From positions 62,001 through 126,000 of the forward strand of contig JBGTBY010000033.1 in NCBI GenBank assembly GCA_041749075.1: DNA of 64,000 bases, in the 5' to 3' direction. A program made the translations under genes and the position numbers. The number at the start of each line of letters is the position of its first letter. Position 1 is the first letter of the stretch. This DNA comes from CAMTWZ01 sp041749075 (GTDB taxonomy: Bacteria > Bacteroidota > Rhodothermia > Balneolales > HLUCCA01). Of this stretch, positions 34,819-44,300 are shown one piece after another. The notes beneath the pieces are model-generated. The model searched no databases, was not told the origin of the DNA, and saw nothing but the letters and a program-made list of their open reading frames with translations.

Positions 34819-35529
34819 ATGTCACCATTTATTGCCGAAATCATTGGAACCGCGCTGCTCATCTTGCTGGGGAACGGCGTTGTGGCGAATGTCGTCCTGA
34901 AACATACAAAAGGACATGGAAGCGGATGGATCGTGATCACCTTCGGGTGGGCTATGGCCGTATTTGTCGGAGTTGTGGCAGCAGCCGCATATAGCGGCGC
35001 GCATATCAATCCGGCAGTGACGATCGCCTTGGCGACGGCCGGAAAATTCGCATGGTCGAGCGTGCCGATGTACATCGTCGCGCAGATGATCGGTGCCGCG
35101 ATCGGCTCGTTCCTGGTTTGGGCCGCATATCGGGGTCATTTTGAGGCCACAGAGGATGAATTGACGAAATTGGCCTGTTTCAGCAACATTCCGCAGATTC
35201 GGAACACCACTCAGAACTTTATGACCGAGTTCATCGGCACGTTTACGCTGGTTTCCGGGGTGTTGTATATGGCCGCGCCCCAAGTGGGACTGGGAGCCTT
35301 GGATGCGCTGCCGGTCGCGTTTTTGGTGTTAGGCATCGGACTGTCGCTTGGCGGTCCAACGGGTTATGCGATCAACCCGGCACGGGATCTGGCTCCGCGA
35401 ATCATGCATGCCATTCTTCCGATGTCGAACAAAGGCAGTAGTGACTGGGGTTACGCATGGATTCCGGTTGTGGCTCCTATCGCCGGTGGGATTGTCGCGG
35501 CTATGACATCTGTGCTTCTTTTAGGATAG
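34819..35529 (+). CDS. glpF: Glycerol uptake facilitator (MIP family aquaglyceroporin)
   Basis: A 236-residue channel with six membrane helices and two NPA boxes: AHINPAVTIAL and YAINPARDLAPRI. The Asp after the second NPAR is typical of aquaglyceroporins and separates it from strict water channels. It carries glycerol into the cell, where GlpK traps it. It starts 69 nt after glpK. Confidence 0.95.
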   Translation: MSPFIAEIIGTALLILLGNGVVANVVLKHTKGHGSGWIVITFGWAMAVFVGVVAAAAYSGAHINPAVTIALATAGKFAWSSVPMYIVAQMIGAAIGSFLVWAAYRGHFEATEDELTKLACFSNIPQIRNTTQNFMTEFIGTFTLVSGVLYMAAPQVGLGALDALPVAFLVLGIGLSLGGPTGYAINPARDLAPRIMHAILPMSNKGSSDWGYAWIPVVAPIAGGIVAAMTSVLLLG

Positions 35530-35559
35530 AAAGTCCGTTCGCACCTGCTGTTTTCGGGA

Positions 35560-35566
35560 TATATTC
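35560..35566 (+). promoter_or_regulatory. Candidate -10-like motif (TATATTC) before the helicase operon
   Basis: TATATTC ends 6 nt before the ATG at 35573, consistent with the possible leaderless start motif seen at 145 and 20086. It would drive the four-gene operon to 46034. Confidence 0.3.
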
Positions 35567-35572
35567 CGACCC

Positions 35573-37507
35573 ATGCAGGTTTCCGAACTCCTCACCAATT
35601 GTGTTCAGGCCGTCGATGCGGAAATCGATGCGGTGAAAGTACGTCCCGCGCGCGATGTCCTTTTCGACGGTCAGAAGTTGTTCACCTCGGAAAGCACGAA
35701 AGGTGCTTCCTATCGCTTCAAATCGACCCAACTCGGACTCAAATTCGCCGATGTGGTGAAAGCCCGCCTCGGTGAATCGGTCTATGAAGTGAGCATCCCC
35801 GATTCGGACGACGAAACCCTGACCTTGCACCTTCCCGAAGATGTGGGAAAAAGCATCGACCGGCTTGAAGTGGAATGGGAAAATGATTTCGTGCTTCGCA
35901 AACTCCGCGAAAAACTCGTCGATCTTCAAGAAAATGAAAGCGATACGGTGTATGCCCGCATCGAGCGCGTCGTAAGCCCATCGTCCGCATTGAATATTCA
36001 ACATTCAACATTCAACATTCAACCTTCTATCCTAAATTCGGCACAGCAAGACGCTCTGAAAAAAAGTCTGATCAATCCCGTCACCTTCATTTGGGGTCCG
36101 CCGGGGACAGGAAAGACCTCGACATTAGGCCACATCATGGCCGATCTTCTGATGGAGGGCAAGCAAGTTCTATTTGTGTCGAACACGAACCGAGCCGTGG
36201 ATGTGGGATTGCTGAGTGTCTTGGAACATTTGGAACAGTCGGATGGAGTGTATCGGCTGGGCGATACTGCACTCGAGAATGGAAAGCTCGAAGATTGCCG
36301 GTTTGAAGCGGCCGTGGATCGGGCGCGTGAGGCGGTGCGGCAGCAGATCCAGTTCACACAAAGTCTGATGACTCGTCACACGACCTTGCAAGATGCGCTG
36401 ACCGGACTGGAGACCGATGGTGAACCCGTCCCCGCGGTGTTGGAAACGGAACTCGACGCCACGATGGTCCGCATCAAAGAACATGGCGGAAAGAAAAAGA
36501 TGGAATTGGATTTGGCCAAGCTCATCGAACGGATGTCGAATCTGGATTTCGCATTGATGAGGCAAAGCCGACTCGTGGCCACCACGCTCGCGAAAGTCTG
36601 CACCAGCGATCTGCTCGATGGAAAAACGTTTGATGCCGTTGTGCTGGATGAAGCCTCGATGGCCTCGCTTCCTTATATCCTGGTGATGGCGGCCAAAGCC
36701 GAGACCCAGATGGTGATCGCCGGGGATCCGATGCAGTTGCCTCCCATTTCCCAATCCGAAAAAGCCCAAGCCAAATTGTGGATGGAGACAGATATCTATG
36801 CCTTGGCCTCCGGTGCGAAAACCGCGAATGATTTGTTTGTATGGCACGATGCGAATCCGGATTTCACCTGCTTTTTCGACACGCAATACCGCATGCCTGA
36901 TCAACTTGCGGCGTTGATTTCGGATGTGTTCTATGAAGGGCGCTTGGTGAACGGAACATCCGAAAAAAAGAAGAAACGTGCCCAAGCCTCACCGATCCAG
37001 GTGATCGACACATCCCCGAACGATCCGATGATCACCACGAAAACCGGTACCGGATTTCAGCCGGTAAATGAGGTGCATCAAGGCGTGGTGCGCGATTTGG
37101 TGGTGCAACTGGTGCTGAAGCACAATGTGAGTCCGTATGAGATCGGGATCATCGTTCCGTTCCGATCGGTGGTGTGGGACATGCGCCAAGTTCTGCGCAA
37201 AGACGGCTTCAACGATGTGGAAGTGGGGACGGTACACACCTTTCAAGGACGCGAAAAGCAGGTCATCATTTTTGATACCGTGATGTCCGGCGTGATGGAA
37301 CGTGGGCAAACACGGCATTTCAGTGTACGTCCGTTTGACGAAACAAAAAGTGGTCTTCAAGTGCCCCGATTGCTGAATGTGGCGTTTTCCAGAGCCAAAG
37401 AAAAGGTGTTTTTGATTGCCGACCTGAACCATATGCGTCGCATATATCCGCGTAAATTTTTAGGTAAATTGCTCGGCAGAATTATCAAAGGTCCTAAGCC
37501 GACATGA
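35573..37507 (+). CDS. Superfamily 1 DNA/RNA helicase (IGHMBP2/Dna2-like AAA_11/AAA_12)
   Basis: A 644-residue helicase. The N-terminal beta-barrel part (1-130) precedes Walker A (WGPPGTGKTST, K181), Walker B-like DEAS (VVLDEASMASLP), QLPP motif (AGDPMQLPPISQ), TQYRM, and the C-terminal GTVHTFQGREKQVIIFD and NVAFSRAKEKVFLI motifs. It unwinds nucleic acid using ATP; the specific role is unknown. Residues about 139-150 (LNIQHSTFNIQP) are encoded by four perfect 7-nt repeats, so slippage of one unit would shift the frame. It overlaps the following kinase gene by 4 nt. Confidence 0.9.
   Translation: MQVSELLTNCVQAVDAEIDAVKVRPARDVLFDGQKLFTSESTKGASYRFKSTQLGLKFADVVKARLGESVYEVSIPDSDDETLTLHLPEDVGKSIDRLEVEWENDFVLRKLREKLVDLQENESDTVYARIERVVSPSSALNIQHSTFNIQPSILNSAQQDALKKSLINPVTFIWGPPGTGKTSTLGHIMADLLMEGKQVLFVSNTNRAVDVGLLSVLEHLEQSDGVYRLGDTALENGKLEDCRFEAAVDRAREAVRQQIQFTQSLMTRHTTLQDALTGLETDGEPVPAVLETELDATMVRIKEHGGKKKMELDLAKLIERMSNLDFALMRQSRLVATTLAKVCTSDLLDGKTFDAVVLDEASMASLPYILVMAAKAETQMVIAGDPMQLPPISQSEKAQAKLWMETDIYALASGAKTANDLFVWHDANPDFTCFFDTQYRMPDQLAALISDVFYEGRLVNGTSEKKKKRAQASPIQVIDTSPNDPMITTKTGTGFQPVNEVHQGVVRDLVVQLVLKHNVSPYEIGIIVPFRSVVWDMRQVLRKDGFNDVEVGTVHTFQGREKQVIIFDTVMSGVMERGQTRHFSVRPFDETKSGLQVPRLLNVAFSRAKEKVFLIADLNHMRRIYPRKFLGKLLGRIIKGPKPT
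35996..36023 (+). repeat. In-frame perfect heptanucleotide array (ATTCAAC)4 in the helicase gene
   Basis: Four identical ATTCAAC copies, preceded by TTGAAT, which is the opposite-strand sense of the unit. At 28 nt it is not a multiple of three, so changes in copy number would break the reading frame downstream, ahead of Walker A. Confidence 0.9.
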
Positions 37508-39567
37508 CCCTCCGTTATCGTCTGATCGTCGTTTTATTGGTCGTCTTGCTCGCATCCGCACTATTTACTTGGTTCGGTGTGCGCCCTTCTTATGAGAAGG
37601 CGCTATTGGACGAACGCATCACACTGATTTCTGAATATCAGCAGCAACGCATCGGCGAAGCATCGATTCGATTCGGACATTGGCTTCGCATTTCGAATGA
37701 GTTGGCTATTGTCCTGCGCTCCAATCCGCTACAGCTTGAATCCGCGGCCAACGCCTACATCCGATTATTCCCGGAACTGAAGGCCATCCGCATCACCGAA
37801 GTTCGTAGCGGCGAATTCATCCAAGTGAACGCATCCGGCTCGCAAATCTTACCGGCGTTCACTGACATCCGAGAGCAAGCGTTTGATTTCAAGACGGATG
37901 AAGCTCTGAAAGGCGTGTGGAATCCGCAAGATTCCTTGTTTTATGTGTTGTCAGAGTTTTCGATGGGACGCGATCCGTTCCGCCTTCTCGTTAAGTTCGA
38001 TGCCACAACGTTGCAAGAAAATCTCATCCGAAATGTCCTAGGAGAGGGTTCTTCATCCTCCATTTGGCTTCCGGATGGTCGTTCATTTCCCGATTCCTTA
38101 CCGGCCGCATTGCGTCCGGATGCGGGAAGTGCCACGCTCATCACCGAAATGGAATCGGATGGAACACGATATATCGGTATGGCGAGTCCGTTGGGAGTGC
38201 TGCCCGTCCAACATGTGGTGTATTCGGAAGTGGATTTGGTGACGGCGCCGGTCCGAGCTTTGTTCGCTCAGACCTTGATGTTGCTGGCGATCGTATTTCT
38301 TGTGCTCAGCATCGGGGCCTGGGTGGTGTCCGACCTCATCCGCCGACCGCTGGATGACTTTCTGCAAGATGTGCGCCCTTTTGCAGAGTATAAATTCGAT
38401 GGGAGTTTCCGATCGAGCGCCCTTCCCGAGTTGGCCACGCTGACGGGGCAAATGGAGCTCATCCGCCTCAAGTTGCGCCATTATCAGCGCATCAATGTGG
38501 AACAGATCATCATGCAAGAACAACGCAACCGTTTGTTCATGAGCCATTCGTCTGTGATGGTGGCCCATTTCGATGAAAAGGGACGATGGTTGTTTCGCAA
38601 TGACGCGATTTTGGCATTGATGTCTCAGACCCAACCCGATGCCGACATCGAATCGTTGTCCGCTTGGCTGGAATCCGATTTCACGAGCATCCTCAACGAG
38701 CAGTCGTCATCTGTGGTGAAAGAACAGGTCCGCATCGAAAACCGAGTGATGGATCTGGAAATCGTTACTCCGGAGGTGACCAGCTACGTGTTGAAAGGAC
38801 ACATCATGGAAACCTATGCCTCCGATGGTACCCATATGGGTGGATTCATGCTGTTGAATGATGTGACGCAAGAACGGGAAATCGACCAGATGCGCACGGA
38901 AATGATCCACATCATTGTGCATGAACTTCAGAACCCGGTGGCAGCGGTGAAAGGATTTTTGGAAATCCTTCAAGAGGAGGAAATGTCTGCTGAGGAACTC
39001 AAGGAAATCTATGGATTATGCACAAGGAGTGTCGAAACCTTGCGAAATTTGATCGACCGGTTTCTTGCCATCACCCGACTCGAATCTGGAAAAGAGCAGA
39101 TTGAACTTGAACCGGTTCTGATGCAGGACCTTCTCTCAAATGTTGCTCAGTCATTTCGTCCTCAAACCAAAGAGAAACAATTGGATATCAAGTTGAATCT
39201 CGCATTCGTTCCTGTCATCCTCGGCTCGAATTCGATGTTAGAGGATGTGGCCCGAAATTTGATTTCGAATGCCATTAAATATGGAGATTCTAATCGAACG
39301 ATCGAGGTAGATCTTAGCACTGAGGCGGATTCCGTAGTATTTTCAGTGACAGACCATGGATATGGAATTCCGGATGAACACCGGGATAAGATGTTTCAAA
39401 AATTCTATCGGATCAAAGCATACAACAAGCAGAAAGGGAATGGTCTCGGCTTGGCGTATGTAAGAGAAGTCGTAATCAAGCACAACGGAACGATATCGTT
39501 TGAATCCAATCCCGACATCGGAACACGATTCATCGTTCGGTTACCTATGCAATTGGAAGAAGTATGA
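37504..39567 (+). CDS. Membrane sensor histidine kinase with periplasmic domain
   Basis: A 687-residue kinase. TM1 lies at about 4-25, a periplasmic sensor of about 220 residues follows (Cache-like in size and in the pattern around TRYIGMASPLGVLPVQHVVYSEV), and TM2 sits at about 258-283. Then come a HAMP-like linker, a PAS-like segment (340-460), HisKA with H473 (IIVHELQNPVAAVKG) and HATPase_c (NLISNAIKYG, DHGYGIP, GNGLGLAYVREV). No receiver is encoded in this operon. ATGA overlaps on both sides tie it to the helicase and the FecR-like gene, so it may sense the state of the exported proteins. Confidence 0.9.
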   Translation: MTLRYRLIVVLLVVLLASALFTWFGVRPSYEKALLDERITLISEYQQQRIGEASIRFGHWLRISNELAIVLRSNPLQLESAANAYIRLFPELKAIRITEVRSGEFIQVNASGSQILPAFTDIREQAFDFKTDEALKGVWNPQDSLFYVLSEFSMGRDPFRLLVKFDATTLQENLIRNVLGEGSSSSIWLPDGRSFPDSLPAALRPDAGSATLITEMESDGTRYIGMASPLGVLPVQHVVYSEVDLVTAPVRALFAQTLMLLAIVFLVLSIGAWVVSDLIRRPLDDFLQDVRPFAEYKFDGSFRSSALPELATLTGQMELIRLKLRHYQRINVEQIIMQEQRNRLFMSHSSVMVAHFDEKGRWLFRNDAILALMSQTQPDADIESLSAWLESDFTSILNEQSSSVVKEQVRIENRVMDLEIVTPEVTSYVLKGHIMETYASDGTHMGGFMLLNDVTQEREIDQMRTEMIHIIVHELQNPVAAVKGFLEILQEEEMSAEELKEIYGLCTRSVETLRNLIDRFLAITRLESGKEQIELEPVLMQDLLSNVAQSFRPQTKEKQLDIKLNLAFVPVILGSNSMLEDVARNLISNAIKYGDSNRTIEVDLSTEADSVVFSVTDHGYGIPDEHRDKMFQKFYRIKAYNKQKGNGLGLAYVREVVIKHNGTISFESNPDIGTRFIVRLPMQLEEV

Positions 39568-41324
39568 AAGGTGGGTGGATCATTCTGGTGATGATGGTCG
39601 GTTTGGTGATGCCGGCGCATTCGCAAACCGTCCAACGGTTTGCCGCATCGCAAGTGCAGGAAATCGCAACGCGTTATGCCGGGTCGGAGCGGAATTGGCC
39701 GATTGTGGCATCGGTCGCTTCCTACTTTCCGGAAGAAAACTGGTATGAGCTGAGCGTGGCCGCGCAAGCGGAATTGGCTCGGTTTTTAGCGAATTACAAT
39801 ACCGTTTCGGCCCAACGGATCGATTTCAATCAGCAGATACGTGGTGGGGCTAAGGTATTTGCTTCCGAGGAAATGCAACGAGCTGACACACTTTCCGCCT
39901 GGTATCAGAGACACATCCAATCGGGATCTTTGACCAATGCGATTGGAACCGGGGAAAGTCTGATTCAAGCGATGCGCGCGACAGCCGATGCGGTAGCCAA
40001 GAATCGGAAAGTGGATGTCGAAGCGAGATTGGCGGAAAAATCCGGAACTGTGGATCGCCGTGATGGATTGCTTGGCGCTTGGGACACCGCCAATCTGGGC
40101 AATCTGTTTCGTCAGTCGGATGGGATTCGCACCGCGGTCAAATCCCTCGCCAAGTTGAATTTTGTGGACGGCAGCGACGTGATCGTCAATGAGAACAGCG
40201 TAGCCGTAATTCGGAATTCGAGAATCGACCGTCTCACCAACGAAACAGATGTGGAAATTACCGTGAGTAGTGGCGGACTCTTGGCTCGTCTTTCCACCAA
40301 TGCTGTGGAACGCTCGAATTACCAGGTGAATGTGGAAAGCGCGTCAACCACTGTTCGGTCTCGGAATTTTTATGCGGAGCGCACGGAAGATCGTCGTGTG
40401 ATCTTATCGAATTACAATGGCGAAGCCACCGTGACTGCGGAATCGAGCTCGGTGACGTTGGAAGAAAACCAAGGCACGATCGTGGTGCGTGGTCGCGAGC
40501 CGTTGCCTCCCATCAACTTGCTTCCGGCCCCTCGATTATCGTGGACGGGAACGGATTCGGTGATCTATAAGGAGCAAATCACACTTAATTGGAATGCCAT
40601 CGCCGGTTCCGCAAAATATGAAGTGGATTTGTCACCAACCCCGTTTTTTGACAAGACCATCACCCAGTACAGTACCGAATCGCCACGTCTGAGCTTAGCC
40701 GACCTTCCAGAAGGAACATCTTATATACGGGTGAGGGCCTATGATCGTCAGTCGTTACGCGGTGTCGATAGCCCGACCTATCGTGTGTTGAGGAATCTGG
40801 ATCTGATACCACCACCGATTTTCTTGCGGAATACCGGGCGGTTGAACCTATACAGTCCCTCGAACCAATTGACGTTGGCAGGAACCACAGAACCCGGAAG
40901 CGTACTCACTGTGAATGAAGCTTATGTGACAGTCGATGCCAAAGGCGATTTCGAGACAACGATCGAATTGACAGAGCCTCAAACTCCGCTCGACATCGTG
41001 GCCACCGATCGTTCTGGTAATCGCACAGTGGAAAAACGGACGGCCGTTTGGATCACCGAAACGAAGTTATACGATTTGAACTGGTCGGTTCCAGTGAACG
41101 GGACGCGAGTGGGTCGTTCCGAAACCATCACCATTTCCGGAATGGCCTATGAGCCACTTGAAGTGGTCGTTACGATCGGCGGACGCACCACTATCGCACC
41201 ATGTGGCACCAACGGAGATTGGGCGGTGGATGCGAATCCTGCCGATGCCGATTCCATTCGGATCGCCTTTCGATTTAAGCGGGACCAGATTCCGGTCGCC
41301 GAACGTACCTATACCGTGGAGTAA
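39564..41324 (+). CDS. Secreted FecR-like domain protein
   Basis: A 586-residue protein with a signal peptide (MKGGWIILVMMVGLVMPAHSQ). Residues about 180-320 match the FecR fold pattern (VDGSDVIVNENSVAVIRN ... GGLLARLSTNAVERSNYQVNVESASTTVRSRNFY). A fibronectin type III-like part (about 330-420, SWTGTDSVIYKEQITLNWN) and a Big-type immunoglobulin-like region (about 425-495) follow. It probably acts in the periplasm or on the surface. Overlaps the kinase gene by 4 nt and lies 3 nt before the PKD protein gene. Confidence 0.75.
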   Translation: MKGGWIILVMMVGLVMPAHSQTVQRFAASQVQEIATRYAGSERNWPIVASVASYFPEENWYELSVAAQAELARFLANYNTVSAQRIDFNQQIRGGAKVFASEEMQRADTLSAWYQRHIQSGSLTNAIGTGESLIQAMRATADAVAKNRKVDVEARLAEKSGTVDRRDGLLGAWDTANLGNLFRQSDGIRTAVKSLAKLNFVDGSDVIVNENSVAVIRNSRIDRLTNETDVEITVSSGGLLARLSTNAVERSNYQVNVESASTTVRSRNFYAERTEDRRVILSNYNGEATVTAESSSVTLEENQGTIVVRGREPLPPINLLPAPRLSWTGTDSVIYKEQITLNWNAIAGSAKYEVDLSPTPFFDKTITQYSTESPRLSLADLPEGTSYIRVRAYDRQSLRGVDSPTYRVLRNLDLIPPPIFLRNTGRLNLYSPSNQLTLAGTTEPGSVLTVNEAYVTVDAKGDFETTIELTEPQTPLDIVATDRSGNRTVEKRTAVWITETKLYDLNWSVPVNGTRVGRSETITISGMAYEPLEVVVTIGGRTTIAPCGTNGDWAVDANPADADSIRIAFRFKRDQIPVAERTYTVE

Positions 41325-41327
41325 GAT

Positions 41328-44300
41328 TTGAAAACCATCCTTTTCTGTTTGTTGTTCGCCATTGCCGGCACCGCCTCGGCGCAAGAAGTCTATCTGTCCA
41401 TTTCCGGGAAAAAAGTGAGTGTGGCTTCCGGCGATACCCAAGGGCAATACGATATCTGGATTCGTCCCACATCAGGCAATCCCGATTCAACCCATTTGTC
41501 GCTCGATATCTATGATGCGGGTTTGGGCGGATTTTCCGATTTGCTATATGGCGAGCCGAATACCTTCACTACCTATGAGTTGTATTCGTTCGACGCTCTC
41601 TATCAGCTTGAAGACACGCGCTTGCGTCCCATCCAATCGACACAGCTTCCGCTCCAAGGCATCACGGCCGGAACCGAAGCCCGGTACATCAATCGCTGGG
41701 TGCCGTTTTTCCAAATGCCGAAAAGCGGAAATCAAGGCTGGATCGTGCGTGTCTACACCGACGATGGAAATGATGTCAATAATTTCAAAATCCGTTTGGC
41801 TGGCACGAATATCAAGAATTGGCAGATTGTAGCGTTGAATTTGTCACTAGGGCTTGTTGAGACATCCTTCACCAATCGGATTTATTTCCAACCCCTTTTC
41901 CCGACATCCACACCACCCGTCCTCACACTGATCGGCGAAGAAGAAACGACGGTTGAATTGATTGATGGGTTCGGACGCAGAGCACCCATCACCCAAGCCT
42001 GGCCGGCCTACACCACCACGGTGAGAGATGTGGAAAACCAATGGGGTATCGCGATGAGCGGCTCCACACAGAGATCGAACAATTTGGTGATCAAAGGTCG
42101 TGATGAGATCATCCCTTTCATTTTCGAACCGCAACTGTTGACGACCGATGAGATTGTGATGCCGGAGGTTCGCATCGCACCATCCAATTCGTGCCTTACT
42201 TATGGACTCGCACTGAGTCAGCCCGGAGTCGGACTCGACCTGGATCGCGCACGTTGGTTCATCCTGAATGATATTCGGACCGGACGCGACATTCAGCACA
42301 CGTTTCCCGCGTACAGCGCTTTCGGGTTCGATGTGATCATACCGGTCACGGGTCGCCTGTATCCGCGATATGTGTTGTTCAATAGCATGGTTGTGGTGAA
42401 CCAAGCACCGTTGGTCACATTGACCGGTGTGAAGCCATTCATATCTCCAACCGAACGGATTCTGTTGGATGCGTCTACGTCCAGCGATCCGGAAGGTCGA
42501 CCCTTGCAATACAATTGGTTCGTGAATGGTGAGTTGCGTAGTACAGACCCGACATTTTCCTTTTCAAGCTTGATTTCAGGTCGATTTGTTGTCCGCCTTG
42601 TGGTCTCGGATGGGGCCCAGAACGCCGGTTGCACCACAACCGAACGTGTGGAAACCATCGTTGTGAACACTCAACCATATGCCGAAATCGAAGCGAAATC
42701 CGTGATATCGCGGAATGTGCAGGAATCGATTGCGGTGGTTCAGGCTGAGGATGCGGATCAGAACACATTGGTCTTCCAATGGGCAGGTCCCGGAATCGTT
42801 GGAGTACCGCAAGGCCGCGCTATCCAAGTGGCCCATTCCTCGCCCGGAACGTATTCTGTATCCGTAACAGCCGACGACCAGACCGGCACCCGGAACGCCA
42901 CCTTCAGCACATCTGTGCGCTACAAAGTGAACGCCGAGCCCACACCGCGCTTCCAGTTGATTTCTCCTGTGGCGCCGACCCAGCCCATCACATTGGATGC
43001 ATCGGCTTCTTCTGATGCGGATGGAGATGCGATTTCGATCCGTTGGGAATTGTCGGATGGTCGCACCTACAGTGGCCCAAGCCACATCATCGACTTTGAA
43101 AAACCAGGCGAGTACGACATCACATTGATTGTGGATGATGGCGAACGTGTGGAGAATTCGATTCAGCGACTCACCCGAAAAATCCGTGTGAATGCCACGC
43201 CAGTACCTGTGATCGCATCCGCAAGAACTGTGCAAGAAGCCTTGGTTACCTTCAGCGCGGCGGAAAGTAGCGGCGACGAATTGGTGAAGCTCACTTACAC
43301 CTGGGATTTCGGGGATGGAGCGAAGGGCACAGGCGAAACCGTACGACATCTGTACGCCAAACCCGGAACCTACCCGATCACGCTCACGGTAGATGACGGC
43401 ATGAAATTGCCGAACAGCATTCAAAAAACGACGTCGCAATTGATCGTGAATGCGAGTCCGGTTGCGAAACTCTCTCATCCGCCGTTGGTTGCACCGGATG
43501 TTCCGTTTCTGTTGGATGGAAGTGAAAGTGTGGATCCGGATGGACATATCCGCCGATATGAATGGTTTGTGAATGGGACGCCGGTCGGGGAAGGGCAGAC
43601 CCTGCAGACGCGGATCACGACGCCCGGCTATCACTCCATTAGGTTGAAGGTCACGGATGATTCGGGTTTCGAAGAAGCCTATGGTATCGCGACGTCGCAA
43701 ATCCGAGTGAATCATCCGCCTGTAGTGCGATGGGTTTCGGATCCGGTGGTGACCGAGCCTGGGCGCGCCACTCGGTTTTCAGCCGTGACTTCGAGCGATA
43801 TTGACAATGCGAGACTGTCCTATACTTGGAATTTCGGTGATGGGGCCGTGTACACCGGTGAATCGGTGAGCCATGCGTTCGCGGCGCCGGGAACGTATCC
43901 GTTTACGATAGTGGCAGACGACGGGGAGGGGTTGGTCAATTCGGTGACCACCATTCAAGCTCAGATCCGGGTGAACCAATCTCCGATCGTGGTGTCTGAA
44001 CCGTATATCCGTTCCAATTCGATGCAAGTCGCGCTCGACGCGTCGGGCAGTTACGATCCCGATGGCTCGGCACTTCGCTTCACCTGGATCCTACCAGATG
44101 GATCGCGCCGAAATGAAGCCAGTTTCACATGGACGGCACCCAAGCCTGGCCTGCATCCCATCAGTCTGATTCTCGATGATGGTGAATCACTTGGAAATTC
44201 GCGCATCTCCCAGGCGGTACAAGTCATGATCAATCGAGCACCCGTCGCCGTGGTCGATACGCTGATCGAATCTTGCAGTGGCAACATCATCATTTTCTCT

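Noticed and set aside
42576..43715. Long open frame of 379 codons on the minus strand inside the PKD protein gene
   Set aside because: It lies fully antisense to a gene with clear PKD motifs, its product is rich in Arg and His in a low-complexity way, and it has no recognisable domain. It is a by-product of codon use on the other strand.
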